Assembly: GCA_963971425.1 (NCBI GenBank)
Contig: OZ020521.1
Coordinates: 3,784,501-3,848,500 of the forward strand
Length of the DNA stretch: 64,000 nt
Direction: 5' to 3'
Origin: Bryoerythrophyllum caledonicum
Lineage: Eukaryota > Streptophyta > Bryopsida > Pottiales > Pottiaceae
Below the pieces are notes generated by a model. That model saw only the letters and a list, made by a program, of their open reading frames with translations, made no database searches and was not told where the DNA came from. Below, piece after piece: positions 44,640 to 58,900 of the stretch; position 1 is the first letter of the stretch; each line of letters starts with the position of its first letter. The position numbers were made by a program, and so were the translations under genes.

Positions 44640-47600
44640 ATACAAACAAAAAAGCACAAAATAAAATACAAAAGTCACATACAAAAACAAAAAATTCTAA
44701 AACAAAACAAAAAACCCATCTACTACAAACTACTAATACTAATTGGAGGGGACATAGAGACTAACCCAGGATCCATGCCGAACGTATTAAAAAGACACCC
44801 CGCTTTGCACAAAAAGAATGCTAAAACATATTTCATACCAAATACCATAAAACTACAACCCGAATATGAACACATCGCCCAAAAATTTGCCGCCCTCCTA
44901 AAAACCACACACATATTACACCAACAACATAACGACACATACCTATATATTGCCACATATATAAACCAACATAACGAACACCATCCATCCCACATTCTAT
45001 ATGCCCTAGTCATTACTATACACCCCAACATAGACCTCTGCAATCAACTCCCCAATACACAAAACCAAAACATAACCCAATGGACCAATACACTCCTACG
45101 CACTTTACAAAATTTATAAAACCCATCCGAAAGACACATTAGCACCCCACACCCATACACAACATTTCTTGAAACTAACAAAAACACTATAAACCACAAT
45201 ACATCGATAAACAAAGAATTATATGACTTTATACACAACCAAAATACACCCCCATCAAATGATCTGATAAAACAAAAATTCCCATACCTCCCAAACACAA
45301 TCATAAATGAGTCACAAAAATGCCTAAACCTCCTCCCGGAATACACGCACCCCCCCTCCTCCGCCAAACCACATGCCACCACAAAATCAAAACTCACACA
45401 TGAACAACAACACAAACATAATAACATGGAACGCCTCATCCCTCAATACCGCACTCCCAAACTTACAAAACATTATCATGTACACCAATACACCACCAGC
45501 ACTCATAGTTATACAAGAAATAAAAATCTCCGCCACAAAATCCACAAAATACATACAAAGACTTTTTCCCAACTACAAATTTATCTTCAATAATACACAT
45601 GCCCTAACACGATGCATACAACAAAGATGACCATATACACCGGGCCGAGGGGACCTCCTCACTCTCATACACAAAAACTACGCCTTTCCAGGCAACATCA
45701 AAAAAATTCCCACACCGATGAACATATCCCCATACCTCCAAATTTTGGAAATTTCCAATCACCCACTACAATCATGGCTAATCCACCACATATACATGCC
45801 ATTCCATCCCGAAGACATTAGACTTACAGAGGACATCAAAACTAACATCACCACCCATATTTCCAACAATCCCAACCAGAAGCACATCTTATGTGGAGAC
45901 TTCAATAGAGACATTGCCCTCATAGGTAGACAAAACAAAAACCAACACACACCACCACAAATAACAGACCTACAATAGAAACAATTTATAGAAAACCTAA
46001 ACTTTAACTACATACCCACAAACACTACATACTCTAGACAATGGGGATACAACTACACTAACTGGAGCCTAATTGATGGATTCTATGTCCGTGCGACCAA
46101 CCATACCACATTTACTTCCACAACAAATAATAACATTCACCTGAATTCCGATCACTCACCTATACAACTCCACATTCCAAACAACACATTCATAAACCGT
46201 ACACCAACCACCACAAACAATAACCAAATACGTATACTCAATCCTATCCCACAAAACAACATAGAATCATTCAACACAAAATTCTTCAAGGAAAACTCAT
46301 TACAAATTGACTCCCTAATAAACACATTAGACTCTAATAACCATCGCTCCCAAACGCAATAGCAAGAAGCCAGTCATTCTCTAGATATACTCATCAACAA
46401 CATATCCAATACTATTGAACAAACATGCAAAGCCCAACCCATACCACAAATGACAAATCAAACATCACAACAAGGAGGGTATCTACCCCGTAAATTAGCT
46501 AAAACTTGGCAACAACACTTAACCGTATACCACACTATACGGAAAACCATAAGAACTGTAAATAACAACCCCCAATGGCGAAACCACCCCATCCTCAACG
46601 AACTACAAAACCTTCAACACATACAAATCCCTAACCCACCCCCCATACATCTACCACATGACACATGGATAAATAACATAGCACTAATTGCAAAAAACGC
46701 CAATATACAAGCCCGAAAAATCACCACCAAACATACCCAAGAAAACATCCGAAAAGCCATCTCCAAATACAGACAACTATATGAAACTAGCCCCAAGAAA
46801 ATAAACATAAGAATGTTCAGAAATACGGAGTCCCCACCATTAGACTACATCACCGACCAATATAACAATATACTAACTAGCCCAGAAGACATTGCAAACG
46901 AAATATTTAACCAACAAACAAAAAACAACACACCTACGATAAACACATGTAACTATCAACCAGACTACCACACTACATGCACATGCGCAGTACGACAATA
47001 TCCATGGCATGACCTAGATGGATTCACATTAGAAAAAAGAGGTGACCCGGAAACCCCACTATACACATACTTTAACCAAGCCACATATGACACTTGCCTA
47101 CGTAACCTAGGAAATAATAAGGCCCCAGGACCGGACCGCATACCGAACTCTATCATAAAAAATATGCCCCCAAGATTCCACAAACTACTAAACCTCTTTT
47201 TCTCCCACTACTATAAACAAAAACAAATCCCTACTTCATGGAAAACAAGTGCAACAATCCTACTATACAAAAAAGGAGACCCATCCATGCTACCGAACCA
47301 TAGACCTATTGCATTAGCCAATACCATCTACAAACTATTTACGAGCACACTCACATCAATACTATCATCATATGGAGAAAAACATAAAATATTGCATGAT
47401 AGCCAAGAGGGGTTCCGCGCAGAAAGAAGCACTGCTAGATAAATCCAAACAATAATAGCTGCATTAGAAGATGCACGATTTACAAACCAAGACATATTTA
47501 TACTATATGTTGACTTTAAAAATGCCTTCGGCTCTATTGACCATGCTAGACTTTTAGCCATAATGACGGACCTTGGATACCCCAAAGATGCCACCGCACT

Positions 47601-50600
47601 AGTGGGAAATAAATACTCCGAATCCTCAACCGTCTACATAGGAGAACACTTCGGTAAAACTAAACCCATAGCCATCCGAAGGGGAACAATACAAGGAGAC
47701 ACCCTAAGCCCATATTTATTCATTATATTCCTAGAACCACTACTTAGATGGCTAGATAGAGGCAACAATGGATAGACATTTGGGACATCACAAACCACCA
47801 TCAACTCCACGGCATACGCAGATGACCTTGCGGCCATAACCAACAAAATCAACGACATAAAAATACAACTCAACAAAATAGACAGGTACTGCAAATGGAT
47901 AGGTATGGATGTAGGGGTGGGCTATTCGCAAACTACTTATATCATCAACCAAATCCCGGTGTTTCATTCTTATGAATGCCGGAACCTTTAATGACAACCC
48001 ACAAGAAAATACGGTCCCTCCTTGGCTGTTACCCTGCACCTGTCATACTCAAAGATGCCACTGTAATGCAAGATTTAAACCGGACCTATTATGTGTTAAA
48101 GGACTTTCATACAAAGACCCCCCACCAAACCACATAGACCCTAGTCTCACTATCCAATTTATTGAATTCACATATTGCAATGATAGATTCTCTCCAGACA
48201 CCATCTCAAATAAAACAAACAAATACCAACCACTACTTGACGATATTCATGCACTAGGATGGAAAGTAGACCCCATCATTGTCATCACCGCGGGTGCTAG
48301 AGCCACCACCTACATCCCTTCAATGACAACTCTTGAAGAAACCTTTAAAATCCCCATCACTTCAATCAAAACCACCTTCTCAAATATCAACACTATTGCA
48401 ATCCAACATGCTATGTCGATACTCCTACATAAACGTAAACTTGAAAACAAACAACCCCTTCCGGACGCCTTAAACCCCCTCCATAGATCTACAATTTCAT
48501 TTTTTGCACTTCACCATACTTACCCTCCCTCTTCTAAGACTCTCTGGGACCTTGGGTCCTTTGGTATCGGTTACTTGTTACTGGGTACATAGTGTCGACC
48601 CTCGAAAGGGGGAAGTAGTTCCATACTACTAACCCATGCCCAGTGGGCATGGACTTAGGGGTGGAATGAACGGACACTTTACTCACGCCGGCCCCCTTCG
48701 GGGACCGGAGTTCTTCTTCTTGGATGTAGGGGTCCCAAAATGTGCCGTCACTGGATGCCCAAATAAATCAAAAACGAACCCCACCACATTCAAAGCCCTA
48801 ATACAAACCTCTAACATTAATTACCAAAATCAACAAATACCCGTACTACACCAAAACGAACCATACACATATCTAGGAATAAGTCTCGTCCCCTCCCTAA
48901 AATGGAAAACCCAAATCCATGCCACCACCACAAAACTAATCAAACAATGCAAAGAACTAGTAGCTTGCCCGGCCACTATGAAACAAAAAATAAAGATGAT
49001 CGACACAGTTTTAAGACCGGGTGTCGCATATAGCTTCTCCGCGGTACCATACTCAATGCCCGCCATAAAAAAACTGGACCAAAAAATAACTGCCACACAA
49101 AAAACCGTATGCGGCATGCCAAAATGTATGTCTAATATAATAATCCAACTACCACACAACCTCTATGGACTAGAAGCCTTCTCACTAAAAAACGCATACC
49201 TTAGATGCATAGGAGAACAACTCCAGAACGCTCTAAATGACAGTGGCAGACTTGGGAAAATATACAGGGGTCTATCACATCACATCCTTGCCTAATATGG
49301 GGGGGCCGAAAACATACCTAGAATAAAAAAGACAAACTGTACAAGATCACCAATAACACGTACCTTCTTTTTACTAAAACATGTAGCAAAAGTCCACCTA
49401 AAAAGTACTCTCTCCAACTTTCTTATAGAACCAACATCACTAGAAAAAGCTTGGACCCATGAAACACAAAATCATAACACACTCAACACACAATTATCTC
49501 AAAAGTTATTACAAAAACTCCTATCAAAAAACATATACGAACTAAAACAAATCTCCCTACCTAACGGAACACACATCATGAACAATGAAGAATTCAAAAC
49601 CTACAACTTCACCCCATCAAAACTAATTAAAAGTGCCCTCAAAATCGCACAACAACTCTTTTGCCACCCAATATACCCCCCACCCAATACCCAGGCCAAT
49701 ACACATATATATTCCCATACACTTAGAGACCCATTCATCACTATAAACAACAACATCACCCCAAGAAACACCCCCCTACAATTGATACACCCTCCCCACT
49801 CCCACCCACACCACCCCCACCCCCCAAACCACATCCTTAAAAACCCCACCACATATCCCATTAACAACATTATACACCACGAATACAAGGAAAAAATAGA
49901 TAAAAACCAAATCGAAAACAATTACACTAGATATCTATGCCAATGGACTCACAATAACTACACCTACAACAAATCGCTACCCCAAAGAAACCTCTTCCCA
50001 AGACACAACCAAAATACCATTACACATAATACAAATATATTGACACAATACTATCAAAAAATTCAACACAAATTTTACACCAAAATTATCCGAGCTCACC
50101 ACCCACAAAACCAACCCCAAGACACAAGATCCGTCACCCCACCCACAATAATCCCCCTACTAAACATTTACATACCGGAATGTAACCCTGAAAACGACAT
50201 TCTCACCTCATCTAACACAATTAAAATTGACAAAGACCAAGCACACTTATATGAAGAAGATGGACGACACCTCTTCACCATCCCAATCACTAGGCTCACA
50301 TGGTTATGGAATCAATACAACACTAAACTACAAACCCCCACAAACATTGAACCAACAACCCAACCATTTGAAACCGAAGTCATATGGCTATACCAAAGAT
50401 ACAAATATAGAATACCAAAAAATAACCCCCTTAAACTTACACAATATACTCTACCCATACCCATACTAAACTCATTAATCTCAACATTCAACATCCAACA
50501 CTCATACTTCTCTTCCCCCGTCACATGCCCCACCAAACTCAACAAATTTTACTCCCCCTTTGAAAGAGATAAAATATTCGGATCACTAGGTAAAGCTTTT

Positions 50601-52785
50601 GACCACAAATGGATAGGCAATGGTATGGCCCATCCCCACAATGAAGAAGAAACACAACAAGCACTACATTGGGCCCGCCTCGCGGCCAAACATGATCCAA
50701 ACCACACCTCCACCCTAATCATAACCCCCGACAAAAAATGGTATCAAAATTCTAATCCACACTTGGGCCCCTTCCCTAACACACACATCATTGTACTATT
50801 CGAAGCGGACTCAATAACATACAAAGAACCCACTATCCCACCTGAATAAAATAAACCTAGGCTTGAACCAACTACACTACAAATACTATGTGTCCATCAC
50901 CAAAACAAAACAATGGGAACCTTAGAGCAACTCACCACACTCACATCCATAGCCAAAAATCTAAACATAAACCGAGTATACACAAAAATATGCCCGGCCA
51001 CATCTCCCCAAACTTCAGTCAATCGCAGCAAAAAATGGTCTAAACTAGAATACAATAACAACACACCAAACTATCGCGTGACAAATCCCCCCTCCCTAAT
51101 TACCACACACACACACACACCCAAAATATGACCCCATACATAGTTACTACATAGATGGATCCTTCAAAGAACCAACAGAAATCAGCCCGGGACATTGGCA
51201 TAGAGAAAAAACTGGATATGGCATATACAACCCCAATAAAGAAATCAAATTTGCCAAAAGACTCCATGGACTTCAAAACATCCTTAGAGCAGAGATGATG
51301 GCCATACATAAAACACTCCAAATCATCAACACAAAATATACCAACAAACCCGCACATATTTTTACGGATTGCATCAATGTCATCTATTTACTAAACACAC
51401 AAATAACACACCCCACTCTCCACAATAACCACCCCGACAAAATAACATTCATGTCCATGGTACAAATGCTCCAAAATCGAACACAACCTACTACACTCCA
51501 TAAAGTTAGAGCCCACGCCAATATAGAAGGAAATGAACAAGCCAATAAACTTGCCAAAGAAGGAAGAGAAAAATCACATAAAAACGCCAAAGACCCACAT
51601 GAACATGCACATGCCACCCCATACTACTTCCAAAAAGAGGATTGGCCCTCCAAAGATGACACCCCGGACAAAGGCCCGGTCCAATTTTTAGGAAAATACC
51701 TCAAAAAACAAGACACATACAATGACATTGACACGATCTCCGAAAACTTCCCTAACATAGAAAAATGGACAGGCAACAACAACATAGACGATGAACTATC
51801 TACAAATTTCTGGAAAAATCCCACCATTACCGATTCACAAATTACATGCCTTATTAAATTCCGCACTGGTCAATACATGGGGAATGCCCGTAAACAACTC
51901 TTCTTTGGAATTGAACGCTTCCCATCCATAACATGCCCCATATGTACATCTACAGACCCCGACACATGGCTACACGTTTTACTCAAATGCCAAAACCACC
52001 ACATACACTCCCTCATCGTTAAAAGACACAACAATGCAGTATGGGAAATCCGAAAACTAATTACCTCACATAACAAATCCCGATGTTTCATACTCATGAA
52101 TGCCGGTACTTTCAATGACAATCCACAAGAGAATACGGTCCCACCTTGGCTACTCCAATACACATGTGCAACCCAACGATGCCACTGTAATGCCAGATTC
52201 AAACCCGACATACTATGCGTAAAAGGCCTACCTCACAACGACCCGCCACCCATCCATATTGATCCAAACTATACCATTCAATTTATTGAATTCACGTATT
52301 GTAATGACAGATTCTCACCAGAAACAATTGAAAACAAAATAAACAAATATCAACCCCTCATCGACGACATCAGCAACCTTGGATGGAAAATTGACCCCTT
52401 CATGGTCATCACGGCTGGTGCCCGTGCCACAACCTACATCCCATCCATGAACACCCTTGAGGAAACCTTCAAAATACCCATAAACACAATTAAACATACC
52501 TTCAATAATATAAACACCATTACAATCCAACATGCTATGTCCATTTTATTATATAAAAGAAAAATTGAGAATAACCAAACCCTCCCCGATCCACACAACA
52601 CACCATTAAACACCCCAATTCTCCCACCGCCCACTCATCCCTCGTCCTCCACCCCCCCCCGGTCCTTACCCCCTTCCTTGTCTTTTCTTTTCTTTTTCTT
52701 CCTTTTTCTCTTCTCCCCATTCCCTTGTTATGATTGTGGCTTTCTTTTGCTTTGGTTTTCATTCCTACGGTCACTTGTTACATAG
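44640..52785 (+). pseudogene. LINE ORF2 of L2 (2A-like, APE, RT, unassigned module, RNase H, CCHC, RLE-like)
   Basis: The frame enters from an open Lys/Gln/Asn-rich stretch into LLILIGGDIETNPGS (2A-like, last Pro changed to Ser) and MPNVLKRHPALHKK. APE about 45415-46190: WNASSL, IQE, LCGDFNRD, SDHSPIQLHI. RT about 47080-47900 and beyond 48734: HRPIALANTIYK, YVDFKNAFGSIDH (47508-47545), GTIQGDTLSPYLF, YADDL (about 47812). An unassigned module lies at about 50540-50790. RNase H about 51140-51590: IDGSF, LRAEMMA, FTDCIN, GNEQANKLA (the last Asp is Asn here). Zinc knuckle CPIC-x8-H-x3-C near 51937; RLE-like domain about 52195-52440. Stops lie at 45117, 45628, 45976, 46360, 47440, 47773, 49293, 50847 and 51129, plus frameshifts such as near 45370. 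The last frame runs on into a Pro/Phe-rich tail to 52785. Confidence 0.85.
47919..48720 (+). mobile_element. 5'-truncated LINE copy L3, nested in L2
   Basis: An 802-bp copy of the family's 3' end, inserted into the RT domain of L2. A perfect 13-bp duplication TGGATGTAGGGGT lies at 47906-47918 and 48721-48733, and removing L3 rejoins the L2 reading (MDVGV then PKCAV). It holds an uninterrupted C-terminal ORF2 segment (47972-48592) covering the RLE-like domain, then a complete 3' tail with a CTTCGG hairpin and TTCTTCTTCT end. It is among the youngest LINE insertions in the window. Confidence 0.92.
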
Positions 52786-52915
52786 TGTCTACCCTCGAGA
52801 GGGGGAAGTAGCCCCATACTACTAATTCCTTGCTTGGTGAGCATGGTCTTAGTGGTGGTGCGAACAGACACTTTATTCACGCCGGTCCGTCCGGGACCGG
52901 CGTTCTTCTTCTTCT
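52786..52915 (+). other. conserved LINE 3' tail (L2) with GC hairpin
   Basis: Conserved in all copies (compare 48588-48720 and 59862-59998): ACATAGTGTCTACCCTCGAG, then GAAGTAG, a CATGGTCTTAGTGG block, ACAGACACTTTATTCACG, then an 8-bp stem GCCGGTCC/GGACCGGC and GTTCTTCTTCTTC. Stem bases covary between copies and the loop is UUCG-like in L3 and SINE 1. It is probably the RT recognition structure used to start reverse transcription. Confidence 0.8.
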
Positions 52916-52928
52916 TGCACTAATAATC

Positions 52929-55900
52929 ACTACTCATCCAAACATAGATGAATGTAACCATCTTCTAAATCCACAAAATTTGAACACAATTACATGGACC
53001 AATACACTTCTACAAACTTTACTAAACTTACAAAACCCACTAGAACGACACATTTACACTCCACACCCTTATACTAAATTCCTGGTAGAAAACCAAAATA
53101 TTATAAACCATGAAAACTCAATGCATAAAAGACTATATGACTTCTTACATAGTCAAGACATACCACCCTCAAATGATACAATAAAACTAAAATTCCCTTA
53201 TCTCCCCAACAACCTCATAAATGAATCACTAAAATGCCTAGACCCTATACCAGAATACACCCACCCACCCCCACCTCTTCCCTACATCCCTCTTCAAAAT
53301 CATCACATTAGAACAAACCAAGAAAATACATACATAATCACATGGAATGCCTCCTCACTAAACACTGCCCTTCCTAGCTTACAAACTTTAGTCACAAACA
53401 CAGACACACCACCAGCCCTCATAGCTATTCAAGAAACAAAACTAACCACCACAAAATCTACAAAATATTTACAAAATTTATTTCAAAATTATAAACTCAT
53501 CTTTATCAATACACATACACTTACAAGATGCATGCAACAACGGAGACCATACACTCCGGGCCGCGGTGGCCTCCTTACATTAATACACAAAAAACATACA
53601 TTTCCAGGCAACATCAACAAAATCCCTATCCCAATGCACATATCACCATACATTCAAATAATTAAAATCACTAATCACCCACTACAACCATGGTTAATCT
53701 TTCACATGTATATGCCATCCCATCCCGAAGATACTAGATTTCTCTTAGATATACAAAACACTATTACATCCCAAATTAATAATAATCCCAATCATACATA
53801 CTTATTATGTGGAGACTTCAACAGAGACATAGCGCTAATTGGTCGCCAAAATGGAAACCGTCATACTCCCCCTCAAAACATTAATTGCCAATGGCGTCGC
53901 TTCACAGAAAACTTAAACTTCACTTACATCAATACTAATACACAATTCTCTAGACAAGGTGGCTATAATTATAGTGATTGGAGTCTAATAGATGGATTCT
54001 ATATAAATACAAACAACAATACACAATACATCTCCACAACAAACAAAGATATTATTCTCAACTCGGACCACTCACCCGTACAACTGCACATCCCAAATAA
54101 CACACTAATTAACAGAACTCCTATAATCCTAAACACGGACATTATACGCATACTCAACCCCATCCCAAAAACCAACATAGAAAAATTCAACACAAAATTC
54201 TTCGAAGAAAACTCCATACAAATAGACTCCCTCACAAGCACTCTTGAAAATAATAGTCAATTAACACAAGCACAATGGCAAGAGGCATGCCACACCGTAG
54301 ACAAACTCATCAATAAAATCTCTGATACACTAGAACAAACCTGCAGAGCACACCCAATACATCAAACGACAAATAGAACTTCTCAACAAGGCGGGTACCT
54401 ACCCCGCAAACTCTCTAAAACTTGGAAACAACACTTAACCACATACCATACCATACGTAAAACCATTAGAATTGTAAAAAACAACCCTCAATGGCGTAAC
54501 CATTCCATATACAATGAACTTCTAAATATTCAACACATCCAAATCCCTACCCCGCCGCCTCTGGACCTTCCCCACGATACATGGATAAAAGACATCGCGC
54601 TAATTGCAAAAAATGCCAACATACAAGGCCGGAAAGTAATTACAAAATTCAACAAAGAAAACATTAAAAAAGCCATCTCAAAATATAGACAACTATACGA
54701 AATCAGCCCAAAAAAAATTAACAAAAAAGTCTTTAAAAACCTTGAATCCCCACCAATGGACTATATCAGAGACCAATATAATAATATTTTAACTAGCCCC
54801 GAAGACATTGCGAATGAAATATTTAACCAACAAACAAAAATCAATAGACCAACAGTACCAACATGCAATTACCAGCCACAACATACAATAGAATGTACAT
54901 GTGCAGTACGCCAATACCCATGGCATGACCTGGACGGCTATACCCTTGACAAACGGGGCGAACCAGAAATTCCACTTCACAAATACCTCAACAGAGTCAC
55001 ATACGACACATGCCTTCAAAATCTTGGTAATAAAAAAGCCTCAGACCTAGACCGCATACCGAACTCAGTACTCAAAAACATGCCTCCAAGATTTCATAAA
55101 CTATTATTCCTATTCTTCTCCCATTGCTATAAACAAAAACAAATACCAAATTCATGGAAATCGAGTACAACAATCTTATTATACAAGAAAGGCAATCCGT
55201 CCATTCTACCCAATCATAGACCAATTGCACTAGCTAACACAATATATAAACTCTTTACCAGTACACTCACCTCCATACTATCCTCATATGGCGAAAAATT
55301 CAAAATCCTACATGATAGTCAAGAAGGATTTAGAGCAAAGAGAAGTACTCCACGACAAATACAAACTATAATAGCCGCACTAGAAGACGCAAAATTTACT
55401 AACCAGGATATATACATATTATATGTGGACTTCAAAAATGCCTTTAGCTAAATTGACCATGCCCGACTTCTAGCAACAATGACGGACCTTGGTTACCCAA
55501 AAGAGGCAACTACACTTGTTGGAAACATATACTCTCAATCATCTACTTGCTACGCCGGGGAACACTTTGGAAAAACAAAACCTATATCCATCCAAAGAGG
55601 AACTATACAAGGGGACACCCTCAGCCCATACCTATTCATTATATTTTTAGAACCACTACTTAGATGGCTAGAAAGAGGCAATAACGGATATACTTTCGGC
55701 ACATCACAAGTCACAATAAACTCCGCCGCATACGCGGATGACCTAGCCACCATAACTAACAAAATCAAATCAATCCAAATACAACTCCATAAAATTGATA
55801 GATATTGTAAATGGGCTGGCATGGATGTGGGAGTCCCAAAATGTGCCGCTACCAGATGCCCAAACAAATCTAAAGTGAATCCTACCACTTTCAAAGCCCT

Positions 55901-58900
55901 AATGCAAACCGCTAACATCAACTACCGCAACCAACCAATCCCTATACTACACCAAAACGAACCATACATATACCTCGGTACAAATCTTGTTCCCTCACTA
56001 AAATGGAAAATTCAAATTCACACTACAACCACAAAGCTTATCAAACAATGCAAAGAACTAACAACATGTCCGGCCACCATGAAACAAAAAATAAAAATGG
56101 TTGATACCGTACTACGCCCAGGTGTCGCATACAATTTTTATGGTGTACCATACTCTATGCCAGCCATCAAAAAACTTGATAAATAAATAATCGCCATACA
56201 AAAAACCATATGTGGATTACCAAAATGTATGTCAAACGCAATAACACAACTCCCACATAAGCTATTTGGACTTGAAGCTTTCTCCCTAAAAAACGCATAT
56301 CTCCGATGTATAGGCGAACAACTACAAAATGCCTTAAACGATAAAGGTAGACTTGGAAAAATTTATAATGGGTTGACTCATTACATCCTTGCCCAATACG
56401 GTGGCGCCGAAAACATACCCAGAATTAAAAAAAGCGACTATATAAGATCACCAATAACATGTACATTCTTCTTATTAAAACATATAGCTAAAGCCCACCT
56501 TAAAAGCACACTCCCAAAATTCCTCACTAACCATACAACACTTGAAATACTATGGCGGCAAGAAACACTAAACCACAACACACTCAATGCCCAACTCTCC
56601 CAAAAGCTCCTACAAAAACTCCTCTCAAAAAATATTTTTGAACTAATCCAAATTACTCTACCTAACGGCACACACATCATGAACTATGAAAACTTCAAAA
56701 TCTACCACTTCACCCCAACCAAACTATTGAAAAGTGCCTTAAATGTTGCTAAACAACTATTTTGCCACCCAACATGCCCCACCACATGTCATACTTCTTG
56801 TAATATACACCCATACTCGCATATACTTAAGGATCCATTCATCACCCTCAACAATAATATCATCCCAAGAAATATTCCCACACCAATCAATCCCCCTAAC
56901 GCCACACATACATACCATCCCCGCCCTCCAACACACATTCCCCAAAACCCTACCACGTATCCCATTAACAACATCATACACCATAAGCATATCCAACACA
57001 TGGACACAAACAACATACAAAACACCTACACAAAATATCTATGCCAATGGCAATACAATGATAACACATACAATAAATGGCTCCCCCAAAGAGACCTATT
57101 TCCAAGACACGACACCAATACCTCCACACATATCACCGAAAAATTAAAACAATACTACCAAAAAATCCAAAACAAAACATACTCAGATATCATCCAAGCC
57201 CACTATCCACAAGAACAACTTTCAGACTCAAGATCTGTAACACCACCCATAATTATTCCACTCTTAAAACATTTACACAACAGAATGCAACCCTCAAAAA
57301 GATATCCTTACATCCTCAAACACAATTCTAATAAATAACAATCAAGCACATCTATATGAAGAAAATGGCCGACACTTACACACCATCTCCATTACTAGAC
57401 TCCAATGGTTATGGAATCAATACAATACAAAATTGAAAACCCCCACAAACATCGAACCAAGGACCCAATCCTTTGAAACCGAACTAATCTGGTTATACCA
57501 AAGGTATAAATACCGAATACCAAAAACTGACCCCCTAAAAAATGCATAATATACAATACCCACTCCCATTTTAGATTCACTAATCTCATCCTTTAACATT
57601 GAACAATCATATTTTTCTTCCCCGATCACATGTTCTACCAAACTTAAAAAATTCTACTCACCTTATGAAAGAGACAAAATATTCGGATCCCTAGGAAAGG
57701 CCTTTGACTATAAATGGATTGGCAATGGTATAGCTCACCCCCACAACGAGATAGATATGGAACAAGCAATACATTGGGCTCGACTTGCCGCCAAACAAAA
57801 CCCAAATAACACTAATACAATCATCATCACACCGAACAACAACTGGTACCAAAACAACAATCCACACTCAAACCCATTTCCAGATTCCCATATCATTACA
57901 TTATTCAAAGCAGACACAATACCATACGAAGAACCCACTATTCCACCCGAGCTCAAAAAACCCCAATTCAACCATCTACATTACAAATACTATGCGTCCA
58001 TCATCAAAATCAAACCCTTGGCTCCCTCGAACAAATTGCCGAACTCACCTCCATAACAGACAATCCAGACATACAAAGACCCTGCACAAAACTGGCCCCA
58101 CCAACACCTACACAAACCCTTGTAAAAAAAAGTAAAAACTGGTCAAAACTAAATTATATCAACAATACAATAAACTACTCCGTCACACCTCCCCCTCTTC
58201 CAAACTACCCAACTCATACCACACCAAAATTTAACCCCGCACACAGCTATTACATTGATGGCTCCTTTAAACCACCCGAACAAATTAGCCCGGGCTCCTC
58301 GCGCTGAGAAAAAGCTGGATATGGCATATACAACTCTACCAAGGGAATTAAACTAGCCAAAAGACTCCATGGACTACAAAATATACTCAGAGCAGAACTC
58401 ATGACCATTCACAAAACACTACAAATCATCACAACAAAATGCAAAAATGAACCCGCACATATATTCACCGATTGTATAAATGCACTCTACCTACTAAACA
58501 CTCAAATAACACACCCTACCCTTCATAATAGCCACCCCGACAAAATCATATTAACATCAATGGTCCAGATGTTACAAAACCGTACACATATCACAACCCT
58601 CCATAAAGTGAGAGCCCATGCCAACATTGATGGCAACGAACAAGCAGACATATTAGCTAAAGAAGGCCGAGAAAAAACACACAAAAATGCCAAAGACCCA
58701 CACGAGCATGCTCATGCGACCCCATACTACTTTCAAAAAGAAGAATGGCCTTCCAAAGAAGATACCCCTGACAAAGGCCTTATTAGATTTTTGGGCAAAT
58801 ATCTCAAAAAACAAGACCTCTACAACAACCTTGATACAATCTCAGAAAACATTCCTAACATAGAAAAATGGACTAGCAATAACGACATAGACAATGAACT

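Larger units (their letters stand above)
40539..52915 (+). mobile_element. LINE copy L2, nested in L1
   Basis: Bounded by a perfect 13-bp duplication TGCACTAATAATC (40526-40538 and 52916-52928) within L1's ORF2. It contains its own leader (40539-42230), 12-bp repeats, ORF2 with a 2A-like motif, and 3' tail. It is in turn interrupted by a solo LTR (42434-44435) and by LINE copy L3 (47919-48720). Without these it is about 9.55 kb, shorter than L1 mainly because it has no ORF1 and a shorter Asn/Thr repeat region. ORF2 has about nine stops and several shifts. Confidence 0.88.
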
